From Oscarella lobularis (taxonomy: Eukaryota > Porifera > Homoscleromorpha > Homosclerophorida > Oscarellidae), in NCBI RefSeq assembly GCF_947507565.1, contig NC_089189.1:558001-622000 (forward strand): a DNA stretch of 64,000 bases. The letters are read 5' to 3'. This document shows positions 12,715-24,059 of the stretch, piece after piece. The notes beneath the pieces were generated by a model. The model was given only the letters and a program-made list of their open reading frames with translations, did not search any database and was not told where the DNA came from. Both the position numbers and the translations under genes were made by a program. Every line of letters starts with the position of its first letter. Positions within the stretch are counted from its first letter, which is position 1.

Positions 12715-12852
12715 CGCATCCGAGCTCTTCCGTCGGATTTTCTCTTTTTGTCGTGGCACTGTGCCTCCCTTGCATTGGCTTGTCCACCCTAAGCTGTCAG
12801 AATGATTTATTCAATTTACACGGAGCTCGCGCACATTATTCACTTGAACACC

Positions 12853-15800
12853 ATGGCTCTACTAGCTTTTGCTGCCGCTCTTCTCTTCTGCTTTTGCCGC
12901 GCTCATGTTGTCATTCCTAACAGTATGCAAACAGAAGCGGACACCTTATTGGGCAGCACTTATCTCGACAACCTCAATACCGCGATCTACGGTATTACGG
13001 TCGAAAACGGCGGCAAAACGCTCGTGATTCGTCCCAGCGCGAAAGTCACAGCGAAAGCGTTCTTTTCCGCTGCTATGCCGATGCTGAAGATACCCGATAC
13101 GGCTGTGCGAATGTTTACTGCTGATCCATTGGACTTCTACGTGAACAACGTCCATATCAATTTCAATGCAAAGACCGTCAGTGTCGTAACAGTCTCGCCG
13201 ACTCCAAGTATGCAAATAATACCCAAATTTATGACTTTGAGCTCCGTCGGCGCGACAATCGTCGTCTCTCACACGACGACGATTCAGCTCGAGTCTATCG
13301 CTCTGACCGGAATATGGGCAATTGGAGCAACGTCGCAAGTCACCGTGAACGTGACGAAGACGAGTGCGAGCCGCTACGCGTTCGCCGGCTCGCTCACAAG
13401 CGGTCAACTGAACGTAGGGTCGTTCTACAGCGCGATCGGTGAAACGCCGTCAAAGCATCCTGCTCTACTCTCCATCGGCTTGGGAAACTTCGTTTTGGGA
13501 TCGGCTAGCTTCATCGGCGGCGTTTACGACACGAGTAAGAACGCTTACGGCTTCGGTTTCTCCGGCGTGCCGTCGACGATCGCTTCGTGGGCGTCGGCGT
13601 CGAAATCGACGGTGACGATTCTGTACAATCTTGACCAGTACGGTCGCAGCGCATTTACCGTTTCCGTCACCTTATCGTCGTCAATCTCGCTCGCTACCGT
13701 GGCGACGAAAGTCTTTGGTGGCGGTGCGGTCGTAGACATTTCGCCGATACCTTTTCTCGGCAGTGTGATTGTTTCCAAGGTCGACTTTCTCTATTCGTCC
13801 GCTCTTGTGACTAATCAACTTCGCAACGTTGGACCTGTCTTTGCAAGCGGCATCGGTCTCTACGCGACTCTTCGTCTCTCCGGCGGCGGTTCAGTAGATC
13901 TCAATATCACTCTCGACGACGACGGTTGGTTGCTGTTCAATATGAAAAACTCTCCACTGACATTCAGCAATTTCATCAGTGCGTTTACGACAAACGTAAA
14001 AGCCGGTTCCATCTTGTTGCCATCAGTTTTTCCGAGCATTCTCTCCATTGACGTTTTCGCGTTTCGTTACGATAGCAGCAACAAGACTATCGCCGTCACT
14101 TTGAGCCTCGGCGGCAAACTCGACGTCATTACAAACGTCCTAAGCGTCTCGAATCCGCAACTCGAGATTCGCATCCAGCTCGTCAGTCCATACGGCGTCG
14201 TACCCGTCGCAACAGGAACGCTCAATATTGGCACGTCGCCGTTTACGGTTTACATCGTCGAAGATAACGGCAACTACGTCGTCATCGGAAGAGGAGACTC
14301 GACACTGAAAGTCGGCGACATTACATCGCAATTTTCAGCCTCATTTTTGCCAGACGGACTCAGCAACCTCGCCGCCAAATCGAAACTCATGACAGCGCTT
14401 ATTAACTCGCCAGGATTCTCCTTCAAGCTAGGCGGATCGAGTAGCGACTACGAAATCGACTTTTTCGAGAATCTGCGCGTATCTAATTGGCTCGACACGT
14501 CATTCAGCGCCGTCGTTTCCAAGACGGCATCTGGTGGAAGCCGAATGGCCGTGGGCTACAGCATCGTCAGCGTAAACTTTGGCGTCCTACTAAAAGACGT
14601 CACTGGCATCGGAGTCGGCTCACTCAAGATGGTCAATCGAAACTTGAAGGTTTCACTTCTCATATCAAAATCGTCCATGCCCGGCTTGCTCGTACCGGGA
14701 ACGTCGTTCAGTGTAGCTCAAATATCGACTGGGATCACCGTTTCGGCGTCGTTGTATCTCACGCGCTGCGGCGATCCGCTGTGCGTTTTTCTCAGCAAGG
14801 TTATCGGCCCGGAGCGAAGATCGCCATCTCGGCCACTATTTCGGTGAATACGATGAAATTGACGGGCGGTTTTACTCTGACAGCGGGACTCGCCAACTTC
14901 GCGATTGGACCTGGCGCCATGCTCAACCAAGTCGCACTCCAGTATCAACTCGGAATAGTGACATCTGCTGGACTCATTTGTAGACTCACGCTAACCGATC
15001 CTCCACTGCAATTCTCCGGCAGCCTCAAGGTGACTCCCTTTGGGCAACTCGTCGTTTCCATGACAATGTCCGCATGTGGCACAACGCGTTCGGTTTGAAA
15101 TTTCTTTCGTTTGGCAATGCCCATGCTGGAGCGACCATTATTCCGGAGTCGGGAACGTTGCAGGCTCTATCTTTAGGCGGGACAATTTATATCGGTACAA
15201 ATCCCGGAAAGGAGCTTGTATTGAAGGCATACGGCGGCTTTAATTTCGCCAATCCGCTGACGAACTACTTTTACGGCAAAGTTAATCACGCGACGATTGC
15301 CAGTATTCTTGCTGCTTTTGGCGTTTCCAACGTCAATCTGCCGCGCGTTCTCGCCCAGAGCGGATTTCCCAAAGGTCTCGAGTCTTCGTTCTCTCTCGTG
15401 CAAACCGTACCCGTTCCGGGTGTCGTCATTCCGGCCGGCTACAAACTCAACGGCACAATCAACATTCTCGGTTATACTTTGTCGGTTCTCTTCTACATCG
15501 ACCTTCCCGCCAAAGCAATGGGTATGTCGATCGAGATGAGTCCGCTCAACTTAGCCGGCGGTCTCATACGAATGTACCGTTCAGCGACAGATACGACGCA
15601 CGGGCCTATTCTAAAGGCTTCTTTTGTCTTGTCGCCTCTCAAAATCTCCGTCTCTGCCTCCGGATACTTGAGCGTTTTTATGGTCTAATCAAAGTGGAGT
15701 CTCAACTCGAAATTACCAACACTCGACTCCTGTTTAAATTGAAACTGGCGCCGTTCTTTGGCCTTGCAGCCGAGTCGTTGACCGTCGGCGCATCGTACGG

Positions 15801-16835
15801 GAGTCTCGCCACGGCGGCGTTTCGCGTCTCCGGATCGCTTTCGTTCCACTGGCCTCGCCACATCGAAGCCCTTGTTATCGCTGCTATAAAAACGAGCGCT
15901 AACAGGGCGAAATCGGCTATCAACGGTGCAAAGGCGAAAGTGAACGCCGCAAAAGCCAAAGTGACGGCCGCTCAGAGAAAAGTAAATTCGGCGAAGTCGG
16001 CGTTCAGAAATGCAAATGCTGGTCTGACAAACGCGCAGCATAAAGTCAACTCGCTGTGCTCTATCGACCATTGCAGCCAAAGTAAGTGAAAAATTTAATG
16101 TCAAAGATATAATTAAGTGGGGAATTGTTTTTTTAGCGTGCCTCGGATGTTTGCAGAAGCAGGACAGGACAAAGAATGTGTGGGGAATAAGTATACCCTA
16201 CTTCGTTTTGACATGGAAAGACTGCTGCACTAAAATCACCAATCCAATCTGCGCTACCGGTAACGCAGCTTGCCAAGCCCTTCGCGCTACCGCCTACGCC
16301 GCTCTGAGCGTCGCCAAGGGAGTCGTTTCCGCTGCGTCACACTCGCTCGGCGTTGCTAATGCCGTACTACAGGCGGCCAAGATTCCGTTTGACGGCAGCG
16401 GAGAAGACGTACGCGCTCGGAGCTCGCGCTGCGCAGAAGATCGTGTCGTTGGGGACAGGCATTGTGAACATTCTGAGAATCAGTTTTAACGTGCTAATCA
16501 GTGTCGCGAGGGGCGGACGTTTTGGCGGATCGATTACGGCGGGTTTCTTTGGATCGAAGCCCCAGACGTTCTCGTTCAGCTTGAATTTCAAGAACGTGGG
16601 CACGATGATTGCCAATTTGGCGAAAAAAGCTTTGTCGGCTCTAGGGATTGGACGAAAACGAGAAACGGTGCCGGCTGTAGACCTCGGAATAGAATCTTTC
16701 ACGCCAGTGTTTGAGGAGTTGGAAAACCAATTCGGTATGTTTGAATTTTTGAGGAACTCATAGCACGGTTTCTTTTCTTGTAGGTCACGGCTTTTGCAAT
16801 TGTTCAACAAGTGTCAATTCTCAGACTCGGCTGAC
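12853..16835 (+). pseudogene. Frameshifted copy B of the large secreted family
   Basis: The sequence is collinear and very similar to copy A, including the promoter-proximal motif (TTCAATTTACACGGAGCTCG) and signal peptide (MALLAFAAALLFCFCRA). The reading frame breaks four times relative to copy A: one base missing near 14807-14812 (GGCCCC to GGCCC), one near 15070, one near 15672-15681, and a 20-base deletion near 16388-16393 flanked by TTGA on both sides. Read straight through from 12853, translation stops at 14845-14847 after 664 residues. Exon-like blocks corresponding to copy A exons 2 and 3 are still present at about 16137-16734 and from 16784, with intact splice signals. The copy A stop is lost through a length change in the last exon. 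There are few other disruptions, so inactivation would be recent. Single-base assembly errors could explain the first three breaks but hardly the 20-base deletion. Confidence 0.75.
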
Positions 16836-17036
16836 GCATCCTTATGTAAGCTCTCGCATCCCTGTTTATGTAATCGAAGCACGTTGGAGATCAACCATTA
16901 GTCGATACGGGGAGTCCATCATTCCGAAGATGCTTCGTGATGGTGTTGCGTCGCAATCGTCCTTGCATTGCAGCCGCCAGGCGCAAAAACGACACTTTTC
17001 GTGCAGCCGGTGCCGTGCAAAGGTGCTTCTACTCCG

Positions 17037-20000
17037 ATGCGCCGTGCCACGATCGTTTTCGCCGTTGCAACGCTTCTCCTCGCGTCAGCGCGCGGGATTC
17101 CCGACGAAACGTGGGCCAATGCAGCCGAACTCCTGGGCACGCCCTACCTCCGAACCCTAGAGCTCGATCCCGCTCGCTACAACATCACGGTGGAAAACGG
17201 CGGCAAAGAGCTCGCAATCCGCCCCCACGCGCCAGTCGACGATAGTTTCACGGCGATAAACTTTCTCGAGCACGCCATACCGACGCTCGACGTCGATCCC
17301 GCCGACGACTCGGTCGAAATTCTCCACGCGCGTCCCCTAACGTTTCGCATCGTCGCAATTCGTCTCGATTTCGAAGCGAACACGATCACCATGGACACCG
17401 AATCGTCTATCGTCGCGATGGACGTAATAGGCGATTTTATGACATTCGGCGACGTCGGCGCGAAAATCGTCGTCGCGCGTCGCGCCGAGGCGTCGCAGCA
17501 CCTCATCAGCGCCGTCCAACTCGTCGGCACGTGGGACATTGGAACGTCCAACGTCGTCGTCACGGTAACCAAAGATGGCGTCGATCATTACGCGCTCGAC
17601 GGCGCGCTCGTCGACGATCGTCTCGACATGGCGTCGTTCTATCTCGCCATAGACGAAACGCCGTCGAATAATCCGTCGCTATTCGCCGTCGGTTTGGACG
17701 ACTTTACGCTGGTTCGAACGACGTTCGCCGGCGTTTTCGATTACGGTCGCAACGCGTACGCAGTCTGTTTCACCGGCACTCCGACGATCGACTCGTGGAC
17801 CGATTCCACGATGACGGCGCTCTACAATCGCGACGAGTTCGGTCACGAGGGATTCGCCTTTGCCGTCACCTTGGAAACGGTTTCCCTGGCATCGATTACG
17901 ACCGCAGTTTTCAATGGAATCGTCGATATATCGGCGATACCGATTCTCGGCAGTGTCAGCGTTCCTAAAATAACTTATATTTATTCGGCGGCGGCGGTGA
18001 TTAATCAGCTTCCCGGATGCCTCGTCGATCCCGTTCCTGGATTGGAACCGGACTCTCTGCCAAACGGCGTTGCTCTCTACACGACCGTCGCGCTTTCTCC
18101 AGGTCAGTCGACTAGTATCAACATAACCGTCGATCGAAGTGGAATTCTCGCCGTTGGAATCAGCGGAGACACCCCGTTGACGTTTGGAAATTTTATTGAT
18201 TTATTTATTGACGGCGTGGACACGAGTTCGCTTACAATGCCGCCCGGTTTTCCCAACGTTTTCGCCATCGGCCTAGTCGGTTTCAGCTACAACAGCCGCA
18301 ACAAGACGATCGCCGTCACGCTGAGTCTCGGCGACGAAATCGTCCTCATCGCGAATCTCGTCACCGTCACCCATCCCCTAGTCGAATTCGAAGCCGAAAT
18401 CGTGAGCCCGTACGATGTCGACGTCGCCGCGAAAGCGTTTCTCGACGTCGGATCGTCGACGTTCACGATTTTCATTCTTCCCGACGACGACGGCGGTTTC
18501 GTCGTCGCCGGCAGCGGCGACGCGCTCGAAATCGGCGACGTCATGCACAAATTTTCCGCGTCGTTTTTGCCGTCGCAATTGAGCGGAATTCTCGCAAGCT
18601 CCGGTCTCGATAGCTTCGAAATTCGATCGCCCGAACTATCGTTTCCTCTCGGCGTTTCCAACGACTACGAAATATCGTTTCTCGGCGAGCCGGTCGTCGC
18701 GGGTTGGTCCGGGGTCACCCTCAGCGCCGTCGTCGCCAAACAAGGCTCCACTACCCAAATGGCCGTCGGATTCAATCTAGAAAATACAAAATTTGGCGAC
18801 CTAATAGAAAGGCTCACTGGCGTCGAAATAGGCGCTCTATCCATTCTCGATCAATCGATGAAAACGTCGATAATTATATCCAAATCGGCAATGCCCGGCG
18901 TCCGTTTACCCGGCAACTATTTCAGTCAGATGGAAATTAAAAAAGGCGTGATGATATCGGCGTCGTTCGACGTGAGTCGTTGCAACGACGCAATGTGCGC
19001 GTTTCTCGCCAAAACTCTAGGCGCGGCGACGCGATTCGAACTGGAGAGCACGATAGAATCGGCGTCGAGCGTCTCCGTGGGCGCGCGCGTCGCGAACGTT
19101 CCCCTCGGCGACGGCGTCACGCTCACCGATCTCGGTCTCGAATTCCAAATCGGTTCCGAGACGTCGTTCGCGCTCGTCGGCGCGCTGGAGCTCGTCGATC
19201 CGCCGCTGAAATTCGTCGGTCGTCTCGAGACGAATCTCGCCGAATTGACCGTTTCCATGACGATGATCGGAATATGGGACGAGCCGTTCGGCGCGAAGTT
19301 CGTCGCCTTCGGCGACGCGACGTTTTCTGCGACGATTCTGCCGGCAGCGGCGACGCTAACGGCGTTTTCAATCGGTGGAACGATTCTCATTGGATCTGTA
19401 AGCGGTAAGGAGCTCGAAGCGAAATCCTACGTCGGCATAGATACCGTTAATCCGACGGATAATTATTTCTACGGGAGCATCAATCGCGCGACGATCAGAA
19501 GCGTTCTCGACGCGTTCGGCGTTTCCAGCGGCAATCTGCCGTCCGTTTTGGCGGAGAGCGGATTTCCGCACGGTCTCGAAGTCTCCTTCGCTTATAAGGA
19601 CACCTCGCCGGTGGAAGGCGGCGTCGTCATCGAGGCGGGATTCAAGCTCAATGGAACAATGAACATTCTCGGGTTTTCGCTATCCGCTCTAATCGTGCTC
19701 GATTTTCCGTCGAGAATGGAAATCGAAGTGGCGATGAGTCCGCTCAATTTGGCCAACGGGCTATTGAAGATGTATCGTTCGGCGAACGATAAGCGTCGCG
19801 GACCGATTCTCAGTGCGAGCTTTACCCTGGTTCCCTTCCGAATCGACGTCGTCGCTTCGGGATACGTGAATCTTCTCAACGGTCACATCAAAAACGAAGC
19901 CGAACTCGAGATTTCGAATGGCGGTTTTCGCGTTCGTTTGACCGACGTTCCCTTCTTCGGCTTTCGAGCCGATTCGTTGACGGTCGGCGCTTCGTGGGGT

Positions 20001-22804
20001 TCGCTTCGCGAGGCGACGTTCGGCGTCGCCGGCGTGCTCTCGTCCGAGTGGATAGACGAGATCGAAGTTCTCGTCATTGCCGCCGTCGAGACGAGCGCTA
20101 ATAAGGCGACGGCGGCGATCAACGCCGCCAAAGCGAAAGTCGACAAGGCCCAGGATAAAGTCGACGACGCTCAGGACGACGTCGACGACGCGAAGGGAGC
20201 GTTTGACAAAGCGAACGACAAGTTGGACAAGGCGAAAGACGTCGTGAAGAAGCTTTGCTCGATTAAAAATTGCGGTTCAGGTAAGAACAGTCTCGCTATT
20301 GGCGATCCTACAGTAGAGGCACACAATACCTATAAAAGTATTTAAAATGCTTTACTAATAGTCGAGCTGCGTAGCGTTTTCGTCTGATTGTTTGCGTACC
20401 AAGTGTAGCGCACGTTTGACTTGCCCGTTATAGAAGCGACGTAGCGCCTTGATTTTGCTGACCAAGCGTATTGCCGTAACGGCGTATGCGTTCGCTTTTC
20501 GCGTCCAAATAGCGACTGAATGTCTGTAGAATAGACTCACAATGCATTTCGCGACCGATTCATCGCTTCTACTTCGTGTATTAGGGCATTTCGTAGCAAT
20601 GCGATGATTGACGTCATGCGTTGCTCAATGTCGCGTGACAGGGCGTGCCTGACGTACGTAGCACACATTCCGCTGTCGTTTTTCGCGTTTCGAATTGATT
20701 TCGAACAAAATGTCGTTCGTGTTTGTCGTCAGAATTGCATTTGCGGCCGATTGGAAAAGGTTTCGGTTCAAACAAAGCACTTTTTTGATTGTGAATAGCT
20801 GCAGTCGTAGGGTCCTAGTCGCGTATGAGTATATATACCCAGCGTTTACAAGTACTTATCAGATGGAGCAGAGCAGAGCTCGTGGCTAGGATAGAAGGGA
20901 GATTGGCAACACTCCCCAAGGCTTGAGGCACTATGGCCCGGTGGTCGCCTCATTCATGACAAGGCCATCTTTCCATGCTCGGCGACCCGCGCCTCGTCAC
21001 TTCCCGCCAACACCGATATTCGGTGCTTTGGCAGTGACCTTCACTAACTGCATCTAACTTCGTCTCACACATACCCCTTCCCTCTTTTACATTTTCGTTG
21101 GTCGTAATAGTCTGCCCTTACCCGTTCTGTCTAACCCACCCCTTCATTTATGTTTACCGATAATATACTAACTTGACAAGGGTGTAACATTGCACGCCTT
21201 CCTAGTTCTCGCATCTCTCTCCCAGCTCCTGGGCACCTCTGTCACCGGGATAAACCTCCATAGCACCGTCTTCCGTGGGGTTTGTGTCAAGTGTCGATGT
21301 TTTTTGATCTTTTTTTAAAGTTCTCTACGCGAAAAAACGCGTTTTTGAGCTCGTGGCGGTCAAACGAAGCTTTGTTCCCCCAAAGGGGGACCCTTCGCCC
21401 AATTCACGACTATAGAAGTCCTTTACCCAAACCTTCAGATAGATTGGTTCACTTTGAGTTCCTAGTTCAGACAGTTCTCTTCTTTAGTCTGCATCGGCTG
21501 CCTGGAAAAGAAGAAGAAGACAAAGAAGGTTTGGGGCAAGAAAATCACCTACTACGTATTTGATTGGAACAACTGTTGCAAAAAAATCACGGACCCCACT
21601 TGCATCGCGGCGAACAAAGTCTGCTCGGCCACTCGCACCGCCGCAAACACGGCCCTTAACGTCGCCAAAGCGGCCGTTTCCGCGACCAAGGAAACTCTTA
21701 CCGTCGCCGAGGCCGCCCTAAAGGCAGCCAAGGCGACGTTGACTGGGCTGAAAGCAACGCTAAGTGCAGTCCAAAAAACGTACGAACTCGGCGCTGCGGC
21801 GGCGACGAAAATCGTCTCGCTGGGACTTTCTGGCATCATACGCATTCGCGAAATCACGTTCGACGTCGAAATCAGCGTCGCGTCGGGCGGAAGCTTCGCG
21901 GGTACCATCGAAGCGAAGTTTTTCAATACGAACTTTAAGAAGTTCGGGTTCGAGTTGAATTTGAAGGACGTCGCTAAGTTGGCGTCGAATTTGGCGAGCG
22001 ACGTCCTGTCGTCGTTGAAGGGGCGAAAGCGACGGCGTCGTCAAGTCGCGACGATGCCGGCGGAACCAATAAGGGAAGAGATCCTTCGTTTTGACGTTTC
22101 CGCTGAAGTGGAGGGTTTCAAAAGTATTCAGGATTTTGGTAAATTGGAATTTATTCTCGTTGGACTTTTTTTTGCTATTGCGAAGGTTCTGTAGGTCGCG
22201 GTTTAGCTAATTGTTCGGCTATTCGAAAGCAGAAAATCGTCGCGGAACGGCTTTTTGATACGGTTGAAGATCTCTTCTCCCGTTGGGCGAGGAAACGCGA
22301 TCATTTGAAGGCGGCGAAGAGTCGATTCGTAAGTGGGCTCGTGATGATAGACGGAGTCTTCAGCAGTGCCAAAACAGAATTGAAATCGGTGAAAAGCAGT
22401 GAGAAAAAGCCAAATGATTATAAATCCAAAATTTGAATTATTTTTCGAGGTGTTTTAACGTTCTTTGATACGGTGAATCGTCGACTCAACTATCAAGATG
22501 TCCACGTCATCGACGAGATTCTTTGCAAAAAATTCGCCGCGAAACACTTCAACGTTACCGACGCCGTACGACGCCTCGCCTCTCTCCCAACGATCCCAAA
22601 CAATTCCATCGCGAGAAGAGACGTCATACGAGCCAATCGTCATCTTCGTCGCGTAAGGCGACTCTTAGTCTCCAAGTGAACGAATCAATTGTTTTACAGG
22701 CGCTGGGAGACTTCTGCTCGCTGAGCTTGGACAAGGCGGTGAAAGTTCTCGAGACGTTGTTGCTGGATATGGAACTCATCGAAAGTTACGTCTGCAAAGT
22801 CTGA
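17037..22804 (+). CDS. Large secreted coiled-coil protein of unnamed family, copy C
   Basis: Diverged member of the same family. Exons 17037-20280, 21488-22138, 22195-22398, 22450-22652 and 22700-22804; the sum is divisible by three and predicts 1,468 aa. The start at 17037 gives signal peptide MRRATIVFAVATLLLASARG. The hydrophobic beta-rich body, the VSRCNDAMC cysteine pair, the charged coiled coil (KVDKAQDKVDDAQDDV), the CIGCL...NNCC region and a strengthened furin-like site RKRRRR (22024-22041) all align with copy A. Intron 1 is 1,207 bp, about 25 times longer than its counterpart. The tail is longer than in copy A: exons 3-5 add a helical, basic C terminus ending in ESYVCKV. An in-frame TGA at 22434 lies inside the 51-bp intron 22399-22449, so exons 4 and 5, which look like a separate ORF, belong here. 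That last part rests only on splice signals and phase. Confidence 0.72.
20281..21487 (+). other. Long first intron of copy C gene
   Basis: This 1,207-bp stretch interrupts copy C where copies A and B have introns of about 50 bp. It starts GTAAGAAC and ends in a pyrimidine-rich TCTTTAG. I find no supported coding exon. The part around 20880-21290 has a different texture (C-rich, with CCCAGCTCCTGGGCACC and similar) and could be a decayed mobile-element fragment, but there is no terminal repeat or target-site duplication that I can demonstrate. Confidence 0.6.
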
Positions 22805-22904
22805 TACCGTAGCAGCTGGGTTCTGCTCTGGACTGGATGGACCTTTGTGTGCCTGTGTGTATGTATGTTCACTGTTGTCGCTGAAGCATGTATGCCAATA
22901 GGAT

Positions 22905-22910
22905 TTTATT
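22905..22910 (-). promoter_or_regulatory. Polyadenylation signal AATAAA for the Ly6 gene
   Basis: TTTATT on the plus strand reads AATAAA on the minus strand, 46 bases after the stop codon of the Ly6/uPAR gene. Confidence 0.5.
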
Positions 22911-22955
22911 GAGAGCAAACATCGAAAAAGGGGGAAAAAAACATCTCGCCAACAT

Positions 22956-23711
22956 CTAAAAGGTACGAAAGAGCAAGTTCAATATGATAACGACTCCTAG
23001 ACTCGTTGCGCTCCACAGATTTGCCGTCGCTCCGTTGCACAAATTCTCCTGACAGCACGTCGTTTCCGTGCACGTCTCCGTGGAACCGGCACCCGTGCAG
23101 GTGCGAGCGCCTACCGCGCAATTTTCAACGCACTCGCGAATGTTCGTCACTATGCCGGCCGTGTCTGTCGCCACGTGCCGACAGTAGCTCGTCGCCGAGC
23201 AATTCGTCGTTGTCGTCGTCGTTCCCACCGTGTCGCAATCGAGGAGAGTTTGAGTCGGTGTACTCACGCAGCTGTAGCAGAGGTAGTCCGGTGCTGGAGA
23301 CGGCGACGATGTCTCTGTTGTGTTGGGGTTAGACTGAGTCGGTGTCGCTGCCTCTGTCGTAGTTATTTTCTCTGTCGTAGGCGACAGGGTCGTCGGAGGC
23401 GGCGGGGTCGTCGGAGGCGGAGGCGGTACGGTCGAGGTAACGATGTCGCTGAAATTTCCGTTGCAGAAGTCTTGCGTGCAGCATTTGGTGGCTCCTACAC
23501 TTACACACGTCTCGGCGCACCGTCTCAATCCGTTTAGAATGGTCAGGCAGTACACTTGGGCAGGGGTACATGTCTCTTCATGAGAATTGTCCGGCACAAA
23601 GCCGTTGGCGAGGCAAGCGCCTGGAGTCGTGTCTTGACAATTGTAACATTTCAGCGCGCTTGACGCATTGGCAAGGCAGCAAAGAGCGAGCAAAGCGAGT
23701 CGATACGACAT
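22956..23711 (-). CDS. Two-domain Ly6/uPAR protein, probably GPI-anchored
   Basis: A single exon encodes 251 aa. The signal peptide MSYRLALLALCCLANASSA is followed at once by LKCYNC, the classical start of an Ly6/uPAR (three-finger) domain. Domain 1 ends CCTQDFCN, a Pro/Thr-rich linker (PPPPPTTPPPPTT and on) follows, and domain 2 runs from YLCYSC to CCQENLCN. Both have the family end motif CC-x4-CN. The final 20 or so residues are hydrophobic (SLGVVIILNLLFRTF) after a small-residue stretch, typical of a GPI-attachment signal. The upstream in-frame Met at 23774 was rejected because it would bury the signal peptide behind a basic leader. The Ly6 fold serves in cell-surface ligand binding, adhesion and septate-junction organisation; which of these applies cannot be read from the sequence. 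Confidence 0.9.
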   Translation of the reverse strand: MSYRLALLALCCLANASSALKCYNCQDTTPGACLANGFVPDNSHEETCTPAQVYCLTILNGLRRCAETCVSVGATKCCTQDFCNGNFSDIVTSTVPPPPPTTPPPPTTLSPTTEKITTTEAATPTQSNPNTTETSSPSPAPDYLCYSCVSTPTQTLLDCDTVGTTTTTTNCSATSYCRHVATDTAGIVTNIRECVENCAVGARTCTGAGSTETCTETTCCQENLCNGATANLWSATSLGVVIILNLLFRTF

Positions 23712-24059
23712 GAGCGTATCCCTTGTAACTATGGTACGAATGGCCAAACGCACGAGACGTCTCGTGATGCACATTTTGATTAGAAGCGCAAAAGTATAAA
23801 AAGGCCCAATTTAATTACTAAGTTGATACCGAGACTCACTCCAATGAGTTCAATTTCAATTTTCAATGAATGTAAAATGAGGTTCGGTTCCCAACGAGAA
23901 ATCCGAATTTTACACGCTCCTGACGTCAGATGTAGGCGCGTCCGCGGCGCAGGCGCGTGGCGTGGTTCACGTTAGCTCACGCTAGCGCAGTCCTGCAAGG
24001 ATCCCCTGCAAGGATCCGTAGGCGCAAACGAAGCGCCGCTTCGCCTCTTTACAGTCGCG
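23712..24059. other. Divergent intergenic region, Ly6 gene / LRRK gene
   Basis: A 348-bp region between divergently transcribed start codons. It contains TATAAAAAGG on the plus strand (about 23792-23801), some 260 bp before the LRRK start, and a short direct repeat, CCTGCAAGGATC twice near 23993-24017. No coding sequence is seen. Confidence 0.5.

Noticed and set aside
22473-22679. Apparent separate small gene beginning at a GTG
   Set aside because: Its frame joins exactly, by phase and splice signals, to upstream exon 3 and downstream exon 22700-22804, so I assigned it to copy C of the large secreted family.
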